Shown: piece by piece, positions 52,748-61,887 of the stretch | Layout: each line of letters begins with the position of its first letter | How positions within the stretch are numbered: position 1 is the first letter of the stretch | Assembly (NCBI GenBank): GCA_937766455.1 | Contig: CALLXD010000037.1 | Location: 1-64,000 of the forward strand | DNA: 64,000 bases | Direction: 5' to 3' | Source of the DNA: Vicinamibacterales bacterium | GTDB lineage: Bacteria; Acidobacteriota; Vicinamibacteria; Vicinamibacterales; UBA8438 | Translations under genes and position numbers: made by a program | Notes under the pieces: generated by a model | Database searches by the model: none | What the model saw: the letters and a program-made list of their open reading frames with translations, nothing else | Told to the model about the DNA's origin: nothing

Positions 52748-54172
52748 ATGCTGGACCACATGGGGACAGTCGAGATCGGCCTTCGCGCGCGAGCACGGCG
52801 CACGGCACAACAGACGATGACATGGGCGCTGGCGGCGCTGTGTTGCGCGCTTGGCACGGTGACGCCGGCACAGGCCCAGGAGCCGAGCAGGATGGAGCGC
52901 CACCGGGTGCCGGCCGACTTCATGAGCTTCCAGGGCGCGCCATGGCTCGAGCGAGACGAGCGGGTGGAGGAAGAGCAGCCGGACGCGGTGCTTGACGCCA
53001 TGGCCCTGGAGCCGGGCGATATCGTCGCCGACATCGGCTGCGGCTCGGGGTACTACGCGCGTCGAATGGCGCGGCGGGTTGGCGACACGGGCCGCGTGTA
53101 CTGCGTCGATATCCAGCCGGAGATGCTGGAGATCATGGCCGAGCACGCCGCGCGCGAAGGCGTCACCGACATCGTCCCGGTACTCAGCGAGACTGATGAT
53201 CCGAAGCTGCCCGAAGGCGAGGTCGACTGGCTCATCCTGGCGGACGTGTACCACGAGATGTCTGACTTCGAAGCGATGCTGGCCGGCATGCGCCGTTCAC
53301 TGGCGCCGGGCGGGCAAGTGGCGTTGCTGGAGTACCGCGTCGAAGATGGGACAGGCGACCACCTCAAGGCAGATCACGCTATGTCGGCGCGCCAGGTACT
53401 GTCCGAGTGGCTCCCGGCCGGATTCGCGTTGGTCGATCTGCTGGAGTTCTTGCCGGGTCAACATCTCTTCATCTTGAAGGTGGCGGGCGACACCACCGTG
53501 CCGGGCGCCCCCATCATCAACGTGGAGTTGCTCGACGCGGTGGACCGCGGACTGGTCGAGGCCAGCGCGGTCGGCGACGGGGAAACCGGCGTCACCGTGC
53601 GCGTACGCAACCTGACCAGCGACCGACTGCTCGTGACGATGCCGGCGGGAATGTCGTTTCACGGAGCCGAGGGGGACGGGGACACACGTGACATGGTGTC
53701 ACGTCGGGACGCGGTCATTCGGCTGTTCGATGACGCCCCCCACGAGTGGGCGGTGCGGTCCGTCGGACGCCAGCGGACGCGTCGGGCCCCCGGCGGCGAG
53801 GACCAGCTGGGCATGGCGGCGCCATCGAGTGTGCCGGCACTCGAGGCGTTGATGCACCAGATGCAGGCAGGCACCTACACGGTCGCCGATTCGCCGGCGC
53901 TGTACATCCCGCGGCTCCACGGGGTAGAGCAGGCGGCGGTCTGGGTCGCGCAAGAGGACGCCACCTACGATGAGCTTTTTGCGGCGGTGGACGAGCAGCG
54001 GATGCCGGGCCAATATGCGCTGGCCTTCGCCCTCGTCTACTGCGACCGCGCCGGAATAGACGTCACCGGCACCCAGATGTGGCGCGATCGGGAGCGGATC
54101 TTTGGCGGCCTTCGTGACCCCGGACTCACCGCCTGGTACCAGATGAAGACGACAGGCCAGATTCAACGGTGA
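52748..54172 (+). CDS. Exported SAM-dependent methyltransferase-like protein
   Basis: About 474 aa. The N-terminus looks like a signal peptide (RARARRTAQQ, then TMTWALAALCCALGTVTPAQAQ). A class I methyltransferase domain follows (about residues 75-245): motif I IVADIGCGSGYYARRMA, YCVDIQPEMLEIMA, DWLILADVYHEMSDFEAM and VALLEYRVED. The remaining 220 residues form a separate domain of unknown type with VTVRVRNLTSDRLLVTMPAGMSF, possibly a beta-sandwich, and YALAFALVYCDRAGID. Since SAM is cytosolic, an exported methyltransferase fold is odd; it may bind another ligand. ATG 52748 or 52760. Confidence 0.75.
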   Translation: MLDHMGTVEIGLRARARRTAQQTMTWALAALCCALGTVTPAQAQEPSRMERHRVPADFMSFQGAPWLERDERVEEEQPDAVLDAMALEPGDIVADIGCGSGYYARRMARRVGDTGRVYCVDIQPEMLEIMAEHAAREGVTDIVPVLSETDDPKLPEGEVDWLILADVYHEMSDFEAMLAGMRRSLAPGGQVALLEYRVEDGTGDHLKADHAMSARQVLSEWLPAGFALVDLLEFLPGQHLFILKVAGDTTVPGAPIINVELLDAVDRGLVEASAVGDGETGVTVRVRNLTSDRLLVTMPAGMSFHGAEGDGDTRDMVSRRDAVIRLFDDAPHEWAVRSVGRQRTRRAPGGEDQLGMAAPSSVPALEALMHQMQAGTYTVADSPALYIPRLHGVEQAAVWVAQEDATYDELFAAVDEQRMPGQYALAFALVYCDRAGIDVTGTQMWRDRERIFGGLRDPGLTAWYQMKTTGQIQR

Positions 54173-54176
54173 CGCA

Positions 54177-54974
54177 TCAGCGGACCGCAGGAGGCGCCGC
54201 CGCGACGCGTGGGGACGCTCCTCCGCCGGCGCCCACCCCGCCGGCGCTCACCGGGCCGGGGCCAAACTTCCGACGGTAGTAGCGGGTGCTCAGCACGATG
54301 CCGGGTACCCCAACGAGGGTTGGCAGGATCCAGGGCAGCACTCCAAGCGCGCCCGCGAACGAATAGTCCCAAATTCGCTGCAGCCCGAAGACGGCGAACG
54401 CTGTGTGGAAGGCGATGCCGCCGCCCAACATGGATCCCATGTGGCTGTAGAACCAGCCCATATGTTCAACGCCCGGGTTCCACATGAGATTCAGCATGCG
54501 GGCCCCCGTAAAGATGCCCACGGGACTCAGCGCGAGGAGGATGGTCGATGCGTCTGACCAGTATGTGAGCGCGAACAGGATCACCAACACGCTCCCCGCG
54601 ATCGAGAGCCAGGCCAGCCCGAGGTGCATCGGCGTGCGGAGCGTGTCCGGGCGAGCGCGGGTCTGGACCGCGCGCATGGATTGCCGCACGGCGGCGAACG
54701 TCGCGATGCCCAGACACCCCAGAAACAGGGCGAACCCGTAGAGCTCCGGGGCCTCAGCAACCGCGATGCCCTGTGACTGATAGGTGACGACGCGCCCCGT
54801 GGAGGCAATGACGGCGGACCCGGTCACGAGATACGCGCAGTTGGCATACACCGCGCCGAAACGTTTGTGCGAGACCCCGCCCTTGCGAGCGAACACAGGA
54901 ATCCAAAACGCCGCCAGCCCGACAAACCCGGCAATGACGTGCGCGCCGACGATAATGTTGAGAATCAGCGTCAT
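54177..54974 (-). CDS. DUF2306-like integral membrane protein
   Basis: A 265-aa protein with about seven transmembrane helices. The N-terminus HVIAGFVGLAAFWIPVFARKGG-VSHKRFGAVYA (hyphen added) has the His-rich entry and K-G-x-x-H-R-x-x-G turn seen in DUF2306-type membrane proteins, and a second pattern GWFYSHMGSMLGGGIAFHTA carries conserved-looking histidines. The C-terminus is Gly/Ala-rich. The ATG overlaps an upstream TGA (ATGA at 54971-54974) belonging to the frame that ends ...TGGETL, implying coupling to a gene whose 5' end is disrupted (see the LMF1-like entry). Function unknown. Confidence 0.7.
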   Translation of the reverse strand: MTLILNIIVGAHVIAGFVGLAAFWIPVFARKGGVSHKRFGAVYANCAYLVTGSAVIASTGRVVTYQSQGIAVAEAPELYGFALFLGCLGIATFAAVRQSMRAVQTRARPDTLRTPMHLGLAWLSIAGSVLVILFALTYWSDASTILLALSPVGIFTGARMLNLMWNPGVEHMGWFYSHMGSMLGGGIAFHTAFAVFGLQRIWDYSFAGALGVLPWILPTLVGVPGIVLSTRYYRRKFGPGPVSAGGVGAGGGASPRVAAAPPAVR

Positions 54975-55028
54975 AGCGTCTCTCCCCCCGTGGTGGTGGC
55001 CAAGCGAGCGTCAAGGAGCGCGATGGTC

Positions 55029-55853
55029 TCATCGCACCAGGCGACCTTGGCGCCGACCGAGTGAATACCCATCCGCAACCGCTACCTGCACCAACACGAA
55101 CCCGGCGCACGCGCCCAGCCGCCATCGGCGATACCGGGTTGGCGCAAGAATGGCCCACGGCAGCAGTAGCCTTACGACGAACATGCACGCCGCAGAGGCC
55201 CGATGCGCCCAGACCGGCAGGTGGTGCGTATACCAGCCCGTCCAGAGTGGCAACGGCTGCGTCTGATAGTGGTAGGTGAGGGCGGTCAGATTGGCCCACG
55301 CCGGGTCGCCACTCGCCACTTTGGTGATGCCGGACAGAAACATCAGGCGGAAGAGCAGCCACCAGATCAACCATCGGGCCGCCGGCGACGGTGGTGTCTC
55401 GGTCGCCAGCGTGGGCCGCCAACCGGACGGGGCGTAGAAACACGCCAGTAACCCGATCTCGAGCAGGAGGGTGTCCCACTGGAACGCGAGAAACGTCTGG
55501 CCCCCGATGGTGAGAGACAGATAGCTGACCCACAGCAACGGCAGCACCACGGCCGGGGCAACTCCGGCCACCAGCAATCCCGAAAGCGCTATTCCGGCCG
55601 TGCAGAGTACCCTGAGCGTTAGGTCGCTCGACGAAAGCCAGAGCAGACTGGGATAGTCGCGGTAGGCTGCCGTTCCGACGGTTTCGAACAGGCGGTCGAA
55701 ATAGTCAGCGGCGGGTAAGATGCCATGAGCGCCAATGAGCCCGATGACCTGGGTGGCCAGCGAGCCGAATGCGATCAGGTAAATCAGTCCGAGCAGTCGC
55801 AGAAATATCCAGCGCGAGAGAACATACGAGGGCGGATGGGTCGCCACTGGCAC
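55029..55853 (-). CDS. Lipase maturation factor (LMF1)-like membrane protein, C-terminally truncated
   Basis: About 274 aa with six or so transmembrane helices. LMF1-family landmarks: LLGLIYLIAFGSLATQVIGLIG, the core FLAFQWDTLLLEIGLLACFYAPS, LLFRLMFLSGITKVASGDPAW and LTYHYQTQPLPLWTGWYTHHLP. Bacterial members normally run to about 450-500 residues, including a soluble C-terminal domain. Here conserved sequence stops at CAGFVLVQVAVA, and the frame ends 16 codons later. The C-terminal domain is absent, while another frame carries an unrelated tail (KVAWCDETIALLDARLA) that ends at the DUF2306-like start. A deletion fusing two genes is likely. GTG 55853 or 55847 is the probable start. Confidence 0.7.
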   Translation of the reverse strand: MPVATHPPSYVLSRWIFLRLLGLIYLIAFGSLATQVIGLIGAHGILPAADYFDRLFETVGTAAYRDYPSLLWLSSSDLTLRVLCTAGIALSGLLVAGVAPAVVLPLLWVSYLSLTIGGQTFLAFQWDTLLLEIGLLACFYAPSGWRPTLATETPPSPAARWLIWWLLFRLMFLSGITKVASGDPAWANLTALTYHYQTQPLPLWTGWYTHHLPVWAHRASAACMFVVRLLLPWAILAPTRYRRWRLGACAGFVLVQVAVADGYSLGRRQGRLVR

Positions 55854-55880
55854 ATGCAGACAGACACGCGGCTGCGTAGA

Positions 55881-56984
55881 ATGGCCGGCCGGGCGGGACG
55901 CGCGGGCTGGTCTCAACCGTGGGTCTGGCTGTTCATACTACTGCCCCTCGTGGTGGTCACCGTGTCGAGCCAAGAATCACGTCCAGTCACCCCCTGGGTC
56001 GAGACCAGCGCGCCCGGCGCGTTCGAGCCGTTCCCGCGCAACGTCTCCGAGCGATGGGACGTCACCTACCGCGTCGATGCGACCATCCGGCTGCCATTGT
56101 TCTTCGCCAGGATCCCGATCGTCTCCCGGGAGCGGGTCGGCGTGACGAGCTTCACCGCGCGTGACTTCACCACTGACCGCCGCAGCGGACTCCGAGCCTA
56201 CGAGTTCTATGCCGCGTCCTTTCCGGAGCGGGCCAGGGGGCTGAACCGACTCGGTTTCCTGCGGGAGGCGCTGACGGTCACTCGCGGCCGCGTGAGCGAG
56301 ACGGCCCAGTTCGGGGTCATCTCGTCAGAGCGCGAAGACACGATGGCCAAAGCGGACCAGGTGCTCGACAACGACGCCGAGCTGCTCCCCTACTCCGTCA
56401 TCGACAGCCGGGTCCGACCAAGGTCGGCCGATAGTCGCGTACTGCACCTCACCTTGGCGGGCAGCTGGGATAGCGCCACGAGCTTGCACAACGACGTGCG
56501 GCCCATGTGGGACGGCGAGGACCCGTCCGACACTCGGCATCTGGAGAATCGGGGCGAGGGCGGGTATGACGCCCCGCTGGCCTTTCTGGGCGGCCTCCAG
56601 CAGAGTCTTCAGGATGTGGCTGACGCGGTCGCGGCCGGAGAGGACCCTCGACGTACGCGCCGGCATCGACCGTATGTGCACAACGGTCGTCTGTTCCGGT
56701 TCGAGGTACGCAGCGTTGAGCGCGACCGCGATCGGGCTGAGGAGTATGCCGAGACGGGATGGCTCGAGGACCCGACCACACTCCGACGCATCGAGTACCG
56801 GCTGCGCGACGCGCGGGACAAGGAAATTGACCGATTCAAGCTCTGGGTCGAGCTGAGGCCACGTCGCCCGGGCAACCCGTTCCCGCCGCCCCACCTTCCC
56901 GTGGCGTACGAGTACGAACCGGGCGCCTACCTGCGGCTGCGCGCGGTGCGGGTGGCCAACCCGAGCAACGGGGGTCAACCGTAG
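55881..56984 (+). CDS. Exported protein of unknown function
   Basis: About 367 aa with an N-terminal signal or anchor helix (PWVWLFILLPLVVVTVSSQ). The mature region has a beta-strand-rich pattern with many Arg/Glu pairs (WDVTYRVDATIRLPLFF, GLRAYEFYAASFPERARG, LHLTLAGSWDSATS, FRFEVRSVERDRDRAEEY) and ends in Pro/Arg-rich sequence. I do not recognise a named family; similar secreted proteins are common in Acidobacteriota. ATG 55881 begins the hydrophobic helix cleanly; ATG 55836 is in frame but would overlap the divergent LMF1-like start. Periplasmic by prediction. Confidence 0.6.
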   Translation: MAGRAGRAGWSQPWVWLFILLPLVVVTVSSQESRPVTPWVETSAPGAFEPFPRNVSERWDVTYRVDATIRLPLFFARIPIVSRERVGVTSFTARDFTTDRRSGLRAYEFYAASFPERARGLNRLGFLREALTVTRGRVSETAQFGVISSEREDTMAKADQVLDNDAELLPYSVIDSRVRPRSADSRVLHLTLAGSWDSATSLHNDVRPMWDGEDPSDTRHLENRGEGGYDAPLAFLGGLQQSLQDVADAVAAGEDPRRTRRHRPYVHNGRLFRFEVRSVERDRDRAEEYAETGWLEDPTTLRRIEYRLRDARDKEIDRFKLWVELRPRRPGNPFPPPHLPVAYEYEPGAYLRLRAVRVANPSNGGQP

Positions 56985-57013
56985 TGTCGGCGGTCTGGCA
57001 TCCAGACTGCGGA

Positions 57014-58156
57014 TTACCGAAGCGTCGCGACCACGGTGCGCAGCTCACCGTCGCGCCAGACGGCGAGTTCCACCTCGTCTCCTGACTGATACCGGTCCAG
57101 CACGCGCCTGTAGTCCGTTGTCGTTCTGTACCGCTTCGCCGTCGAGCGTCGTGATGATGTCCCCTAGCAGGCTGGCCCTCGGGTTGGTGCCCCGGAGCCC
57201 GGCCTCCGCGGCCCCGAAGCCGGGGGTGACCTGATTGATCAACACGCCGGGTACCCTCACCTCGTCGCGACACGTTCCGATTGACGCGGCTGCTGAACAG
57301 CGTGACCCCGGGGCGCGCTGGCGTGTACTCGCCGGTCGCGATCAGCTGCGGGACCACACGCTGCACGATGTTCATCGGGACGGCAAAGCCTAGCCCGGAC
57401 GACGTGCCGGACAGGGTCAGGATCTGAGAGTTGACCCCGATGACCCGCCCCTGGCTATCGAGGAGCGGCCCACCCGAGTTCCCCGGGTTGATCGCGGCGT
57501 CGATCTGTATGACGTCTTCGATGAGGTCGCCCGTCACTCCCTCGATCTGCCGGTTGAGCGCCGAGATGATGCCAGTCGTCAGGGTCGCGCTCAATCCGAA
57601 CGGGTTGCCGATCGCGAACACGTTCTGGCCGACTCGGAGTCGGTCACTGTCACCGACGGCCACGCGCTTCAAACTGTCCCGGGGGGCGTCGATTCGCAAC
57701 ACCGCCAGGTCGTGCCGCGATGAGCCACCCACCCAGGTCGCCAGATACCCTGTCTGGTCGAACATGACCACCCGTGCCTGGTCCGCACCCTCAATCACGT
57801 GGTAGTTGGTGACGATGTGTCCCTCCTCGTCCCAGACAAAGCCGGTGCCCGAGCCACCTGGCGCAATTTCGCCGCGGCCGAACACGTCAGTACGTCGCGT
57901 GAGCGTGCTGATATAGACAACGGACGGGCTCGTGTTCTCGAAGAGGTCGACGACCGCCTGCTCATCGGAGCGAAGGTCGGACGCTCGGGGACTGACGATT
58001 CCTGGACGTCCGCAACGGCGTGGGTGGGGACCGGAGCGTGTCAAGGAGGGCGGTCTCGGCCGGCTGCACATCGACCGTGCACGCGGCGGCGCCGAGCGCG
58101 AATAGCGATCCCCACGAGTGCATGTCGCCGCGCGGTACGAGGCGCGGAAGTATCAC
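57014..58156 (-). pseudogene. HtrA/DegP-type serine protease, three frameshifts
   Basis: A trypsin-like periplasmic protease with PDZ domain, complete in content but split over three frames. It begins at GTG 58156 with a lipoprotein signal (FALGAAACTVD), then shifts near 58000-58040 into the protease frame, which carries all three catalytic residues: HIVTNYHVIEG (His), SSRHDLAVLRID (Asp), INPGNSGGPLLD (Ser). A second shift near 57269 leads to the PDZ domain (VPGVLINQVTPGFGAAEAGL), and a third near 57110 to RRVLDRYQSGDEVELAVWRDGEL and TAA at 57014-57016. Each shift is repaired by removing one base. No stop or deletion interrupts conserved blocks, so these may be sequence errors. As written, the protease frame runs out of homology after ARPGVTLFSS. 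Confidence 0.85.
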
Positions 58157-58287
58157 TGGTGGTAGCGTCCGGCATGTCGGTTGTCCTCAGAGCTTGGCGT
58201 GGCATGAGATCGCACGCATCAGACGATCCCAGAATACCCCAACTGCTTTTGCGCGCGCACGGTCACCGCACATCCTAGCCGCGGCTC

Positions 58288-58293
58288 TATAAT
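58288..58293 (+). promoter_or_regulatory. Candidate -10 element ahead of the MBL-fold gene
   Basis: Consensus TATAAT, 11 nt before ATG 58305. Transcription would begin around 58300, giving a leaderless or nearly leaderless mRNA and favouring ATG 58305 over GTG 58299. No -35 match. Confidence 0.4.
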
Positions 58294-58304
58294 TCCGAGT
58301 GCTC

Positions 58305-59318
58305 ATGCGCCGCGACCGCCCCACGCCATCACTCCTGCTTGCCCTACTCGTCGCTACCGGTTGCGGCGCGGCACCATCGGACGAGAGCGCCGAGACCCGG
58401 GCGTCAGTACCAACGAGGGAGGCCCCCCCGCCGTCGGTGCGGCCCACGGATCCAGACTCGGTCGAACCCCGTGACCCGTCGCGCACCTGGGTGGTCTTGC
58501 TCGGGACCGGCACCCCGGGATCCGAGCCCGACCGTTCGGGCCCGTCGACAGCCATCGTGGCTGGCGGCAACGCGTATCTCATCGACGCCGGGCCGGGTGT
58601 GGTGCGGCGCGCTGCGGCGGGCGCGATTGTCAGCGGGCTGACCGCACTGTATCCGGCAAATCTACGTGTCGCATTCTTCACGCACCTCCACTCGGATCAC
58701 ACGCTCGGCTATCCGGATCTCATCCTCTCGCCATGGGTGCTGGGACGGTCGGAACCACTACGTGTGTATGGCCCCCCGGGCCTCGACGCCATGACGACAG
58801 CGCTGCTCCAGGCCTATCAGGAAGATATCCGCGCCCGGGTGGAGGGTCCAGAACAGCTACGTCGGGATCAGCTCGAGGTACAGACGCACGAGGTGGAGCC
58901 GGGGTTGATTTTTGACGACGGCGTCCTGCAGGTGGAAGCGTTCGCCGTGCCGCACGGTACGTGGGAGCACGCCTACGGATTCAAGCTGACGACGGCGGAC
59001 CGTACCGTCGTCATCTCCGGTGACACCGGGCCGTTCGACGGTCTGGCGGAGATCGCCGCCGGAGCGGACGTGTTGATTCATGAGGCCTATGGGGCCGAGG
59101 GACTCCGGGAGCGCGATGCGGACATCCAGCAATATCACGCGTCGGTGCACACCTCGGCCGTCAAGGTGGGCCAGATCGCGGCCCAGGCCGGGGTCGGAAC
59201 GGTGATTCTCCACCACCAGTTGCATCTGGGCGGTGAGACGGAAGAGGCCCTCGTAGACCAGGTGCGTCTGAGCTTCGACGGCGAGGTGGCGTACGGACAC
59301 GACCTCGACGTGTTCTAG
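58305..59318 (+). CDS. Exported metallo-beta-lactamase-fold hydrolase, RNase-Z/arylsulfatase-like
   Basis: A 337-aa lipoprotein (signal ending LLVATGCGAA) with a metallo-beta-lactamase fold. Metal motifs: FFTHLHSDHTLGYPDL (HxHxDH), VPHGTWEHAYGFKL, VVISGDTGPFDG (Asp) and VILHHQLHL (His). The order and the VLLGTGTPGSEPDRSGPST entry resemble the RNase Z-like/phosphodiesterase branch found exported in many environmental bacteria. Since it is periplasmic, tRNA processing is unlikely; a phospho- or sulfoester hydrolase is more plausible. Confidence 0.82.
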   Translation: MRRDRPTPSLLLALLVATGCGAAPSDESAETRASVPTREAPPPSVRPTDPDSVEPRDPSRTWVVLLGTGTPGSEPDRSGPSTAIVAGGNAYLIDAGPGVVRRAAAGAIVSGLTALYPANLRVAFFTHLHSDHTLGYPDLILSPWVLGRSEPLRVYGPPGLDAMTTALLQAYQEDIRARVEGPEQLRRDQLEVQTHEVEPGLIFDDGVLQVEAFAVPHGTWEHAYGFKLTTADRTVVISGDTGPFDGLAEIAAGADVLIHEAYGAEGLRERDADIQQYHASVHTSAVKVGQIAAQAGVGTVILHHQLHLGGETEEALVDQVRLSFDGEVAYGHDLDVF

Positions 59319-59355
59319 TCCCCGGCTAACGGCGCCTCGGCGCCCCGTACGCAGA

Positions 59356-59389
59356 CCGGGCCCGCTGTCCGGTAGGAGAACGGGCCCGG
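59356..59389. other. GC-rich inverted repeat between convergent genes
   Basis: CCGGGCCCG (59356-59364) and CGGGCCCGG (59381-59389), a perfect 9-bp stem with a 16-nt loop, between the MBL gene and trxA. It has no T-tract on either strand. Possible bidirectional transcription stop. Confidence 0.45.
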
Positions 59390-59412
59390 GCGGCGTTCCA
59401 CTACAAGCACGG

Positions 59413-59757
59413 TCAGGTAGTGGCTGGCGCGACATGCTTGTTCAGCAGTTCGGCCAGCTGGTCCTTGCTCGTGACGCCGACCGACGATTCGACCACTTCG
59501 CCGCCCTTGAAGAGCAACAGCATTGGAATCGACCGGACGCCGTACTTCGACGGGGTGTCGGGGTTGTCGTCGATATTCAACTTGCCCACGGCGACGCGCC
59601 CCTTGTAGTCCTCCGCCAGCCCGTCAACGGCCGGCGCGATCATGCGGCAGGGACCGCACCACTCAGCCCAAAAATCGACCAGGACCGGAGTATCGGACTT
59701 CAGGACCGTCTTTTCAAATTCGCCATCGGTGAATGTCTGCGTGTGTTCCGAGGCCAT
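59413..59757 (-). CDS. trxA: Thioredoxin
   Basis: A 114-aa cytoplasmic thioredoxin with the canonical active site VDFWAEWCGPCRMIAP and the cis-proline SIPMLLLF. Length, motifs and the C-terminal LLNKH helix are standard for TrxA. Start ATG 59757 with AAGGAGAA 6-8 nt before it. No thioredoxin reductase is in the window. The 210-bp gap upstream (59758-59967) separates it from the divergent M1 gene; I see no clear promoter boxes there. Confidence 0.95.
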   Translation of the reverse strand: MASEHTQTFTDGEFEKTVLKSDTPVLVDFWAEWCGPCRMIAPAVDGLAEDYKGRVAVGKLNIDDNPDTPSKYGVRSIPMLLLFKGGEVVESSVGVTSKDQLAELLNKHVAPATT

Positions 59758-59967
59758 CGTTTGGTTCTCCTTCCACTCACTGCGCCGTCTCGTACGCTAC
59801 TGTCTACTTAGATGCGCCAACGACTGTGACGGTTTCGCACCGCACGGTCGCGGACCGTTCAGTGTACCCCGTTTGCCCTCTGATCTCCTGACTCCAAGCA
59901 CACCAGTGCTTCATCAACCCTGAACCAGCCCATGGGCGCCCGACCCCACCGCGTCGTGACATGTGGG

Positions 59968-61877
59968 GTGCGTCATACCTTCCTCGTTTCCAGTCTCATT
60001 TTCTCAACCATGGCTTGTGATCCTCCCTCTTCTGATCCGCCGGCGGCTGCGACCGCCCCCCGACGCCGCACCCCAGGCGCCAACACCCGTCGCTCATGAC
60101 GAGCACTCGTATGGCAATCCACGCGAGGTCGTGGTGCGTCATCTCGATCTCGACTGGGATGTGCGGTTCGACCAGCGGACGCTGGACGGCACCGCCACGC
60201 TTGCAGATCGAGCGAGTGTCGGACTCGGCCGACACCCTGCGCCTCGACACGCGGGACCTCTCGATCGCCGCCGTGGAGTTGACCGACGATGGAACGCAGT
60301 GGTCGCCAGCGACCTTCGTGCTCGGTGAGGCCGATCCCGTGCTGGGCGCCCCCCTCGAAGTGACCCTGTCGCCGAGCGCGACGTCGGTCCGCGTGACCTA
60401 TTCCACGAGCCCAGACGCGTCCGGGGTGCAATGGCTGGAGCCCAGTCAGACCGCTGGCAAGCAGCACCCGTTCATGTTCACGCAGTCGCAGGCCATTCAC
60501 GCCCGCAGCTGGATCCCGCTGCAGGACTCGCCCGGCGTCCGGGTGACCTACCGCGCGACCGTGCGTACGCCGTCAGCGTTGCGCGCGGTGATGAGCGCCG
60601 CCAACGAGCCTGAGACCCCGCTCGACGGACAGTTCACGTTCGAGATGCGGCAACCGATTCCGTCGTATCTCATCGCGCTCGCCGTGGGTCATCTCGACTT
60701 TCGCGCCATGAGTGCACGCACCGGCGTGTACGGCGAGCCGTCGGTCGTCGACGCGGCTGCGGCTGAATTCGAAGATACCGAAGCGATGATGGCCGCCACC
60801 GAGCGGCTGTATGGGCCGTACCGCTGGGAACGCTACGACCTGCTGGTGTTGCCTCCGAGCTTTCCGTTCGGTGGCATGGAAAACCCGCGACTGACGTTCG
60901 CGACGCCCACCATCATCGCGGGCGACAAAAGCCTCGTGGTGTTGGTGGCGCACGAGCTGGCGCATTCGTGGTCTGGCAACTTGGTGACGAATGCCACCTG
61001 GCGCGACTTCTGGTTGAACGAGGGCTTCACCGTCTACCTCGAACGCCGCATCCTCGAGGCGGTGTTCGGACGGGCCAGAGTCGATATGGAAGCCACGCTG
61101 GACCGGGCCACCCTGGACGACGAACTAGCGCGGCTGGAGGCCCCTGACCAGATCTTGCATGTCGACCTGAGTGGCCGCGATCCGGACGAGGGCATGACAC
61201 AGGTGCCGTATCTCAAGGGCGAGCTGCTGTTACGGCTCCTTGAGGACACGGTCGGGCGTGCGCGGTTCGACCGCTTCCTGCGTGGATATTTCGACCACTT
61301 CGCGTTTCGCAGTATCACGACCGGCGACTTCGTCGCCTATCTCCAGGAGGAGCTGTTGACGGGCGTCGAAACCGGCGTGGTCAATGCGCTACGGCTGGAC
61401 ACCTGGCTCGAAGATCCAGGCTTGCCGGCGAACGCGCCCCGGTCTGAGTCTGACGCGCTGACCCTGGTGGCAGCACAGGCGGAGCGCTGGGCCAGCGGCG
61501 ACGTGCCGGCCTCGACCCTGGAGACCGCTGCCTGGACGACGCAGGAATGGCTGCACTTCCTCGCGTCGGTGCCAGACCGCTTGACGGCGGAACAGCTGGC
61601 GGAACTGGATGCGGCCTTCGGCTTCACCAACATCGGGAACTCGGAGGTGGCCCACTTGTGGCTGTTGACCGCCATCAGGAACCAGTACGTCCCCGCGTAC
61701 CCGCGCCTGGAGTCCTATCTGGTAGAAATCGGCCGCCGCAAGCTCATCAAGCCGCTGTACGACGAACTCGCGCTGACTGAAGATGGACGGGCGCGGGCCG
61801 ACGCGATCTACGAGCGCGCCAGGCCCGGTTACCACCCCATTGCCGTCTCGTCGATCGACGCCGTATTGGGACGGTAA
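59968..61877 (+). CDS. M1 family zinc aminopeptidase (LTA4H-like), two frameshifts
   Basis: A leukotriene-A4-hydrolase-like M1 peptidase. GTG 59968 starts a lipoprotein signal (RHTFLVSSLIFSTMAC, then DPPSSDPPAAATAP). The frame then moves +1 within the C6 run at about 60055-60060 and again near 60203, after which it is open to 61877. The joined sequence reads HDEHSYGNPREVVVRHLDLDWDV, then TIERV-like LQIERVSDSADTLRLDTRDL, as in the family. Catalytic parts are intact in the last frame: FPFGGMENPRLTF, VLVAHELAHSWSGN with NEGFTVYLE, and the LTA4H-type C-terminal helical domain (NSEVAHLWLLTAIRNQYVP). Both shifts are repaired by deleting one base. The uninterrupted body alone is about 557 codons. 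Confidence 0.85.
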
Positions 61878-61887
61878 GGCGCGGCGA

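Noticed and set aside
56993-57007. GTCTGG-CAT-CCAGAC hairpin as terminator between the 55881 and htrA genes
   Set aside because: Only 6 bp, no T-tract; too weak to call.
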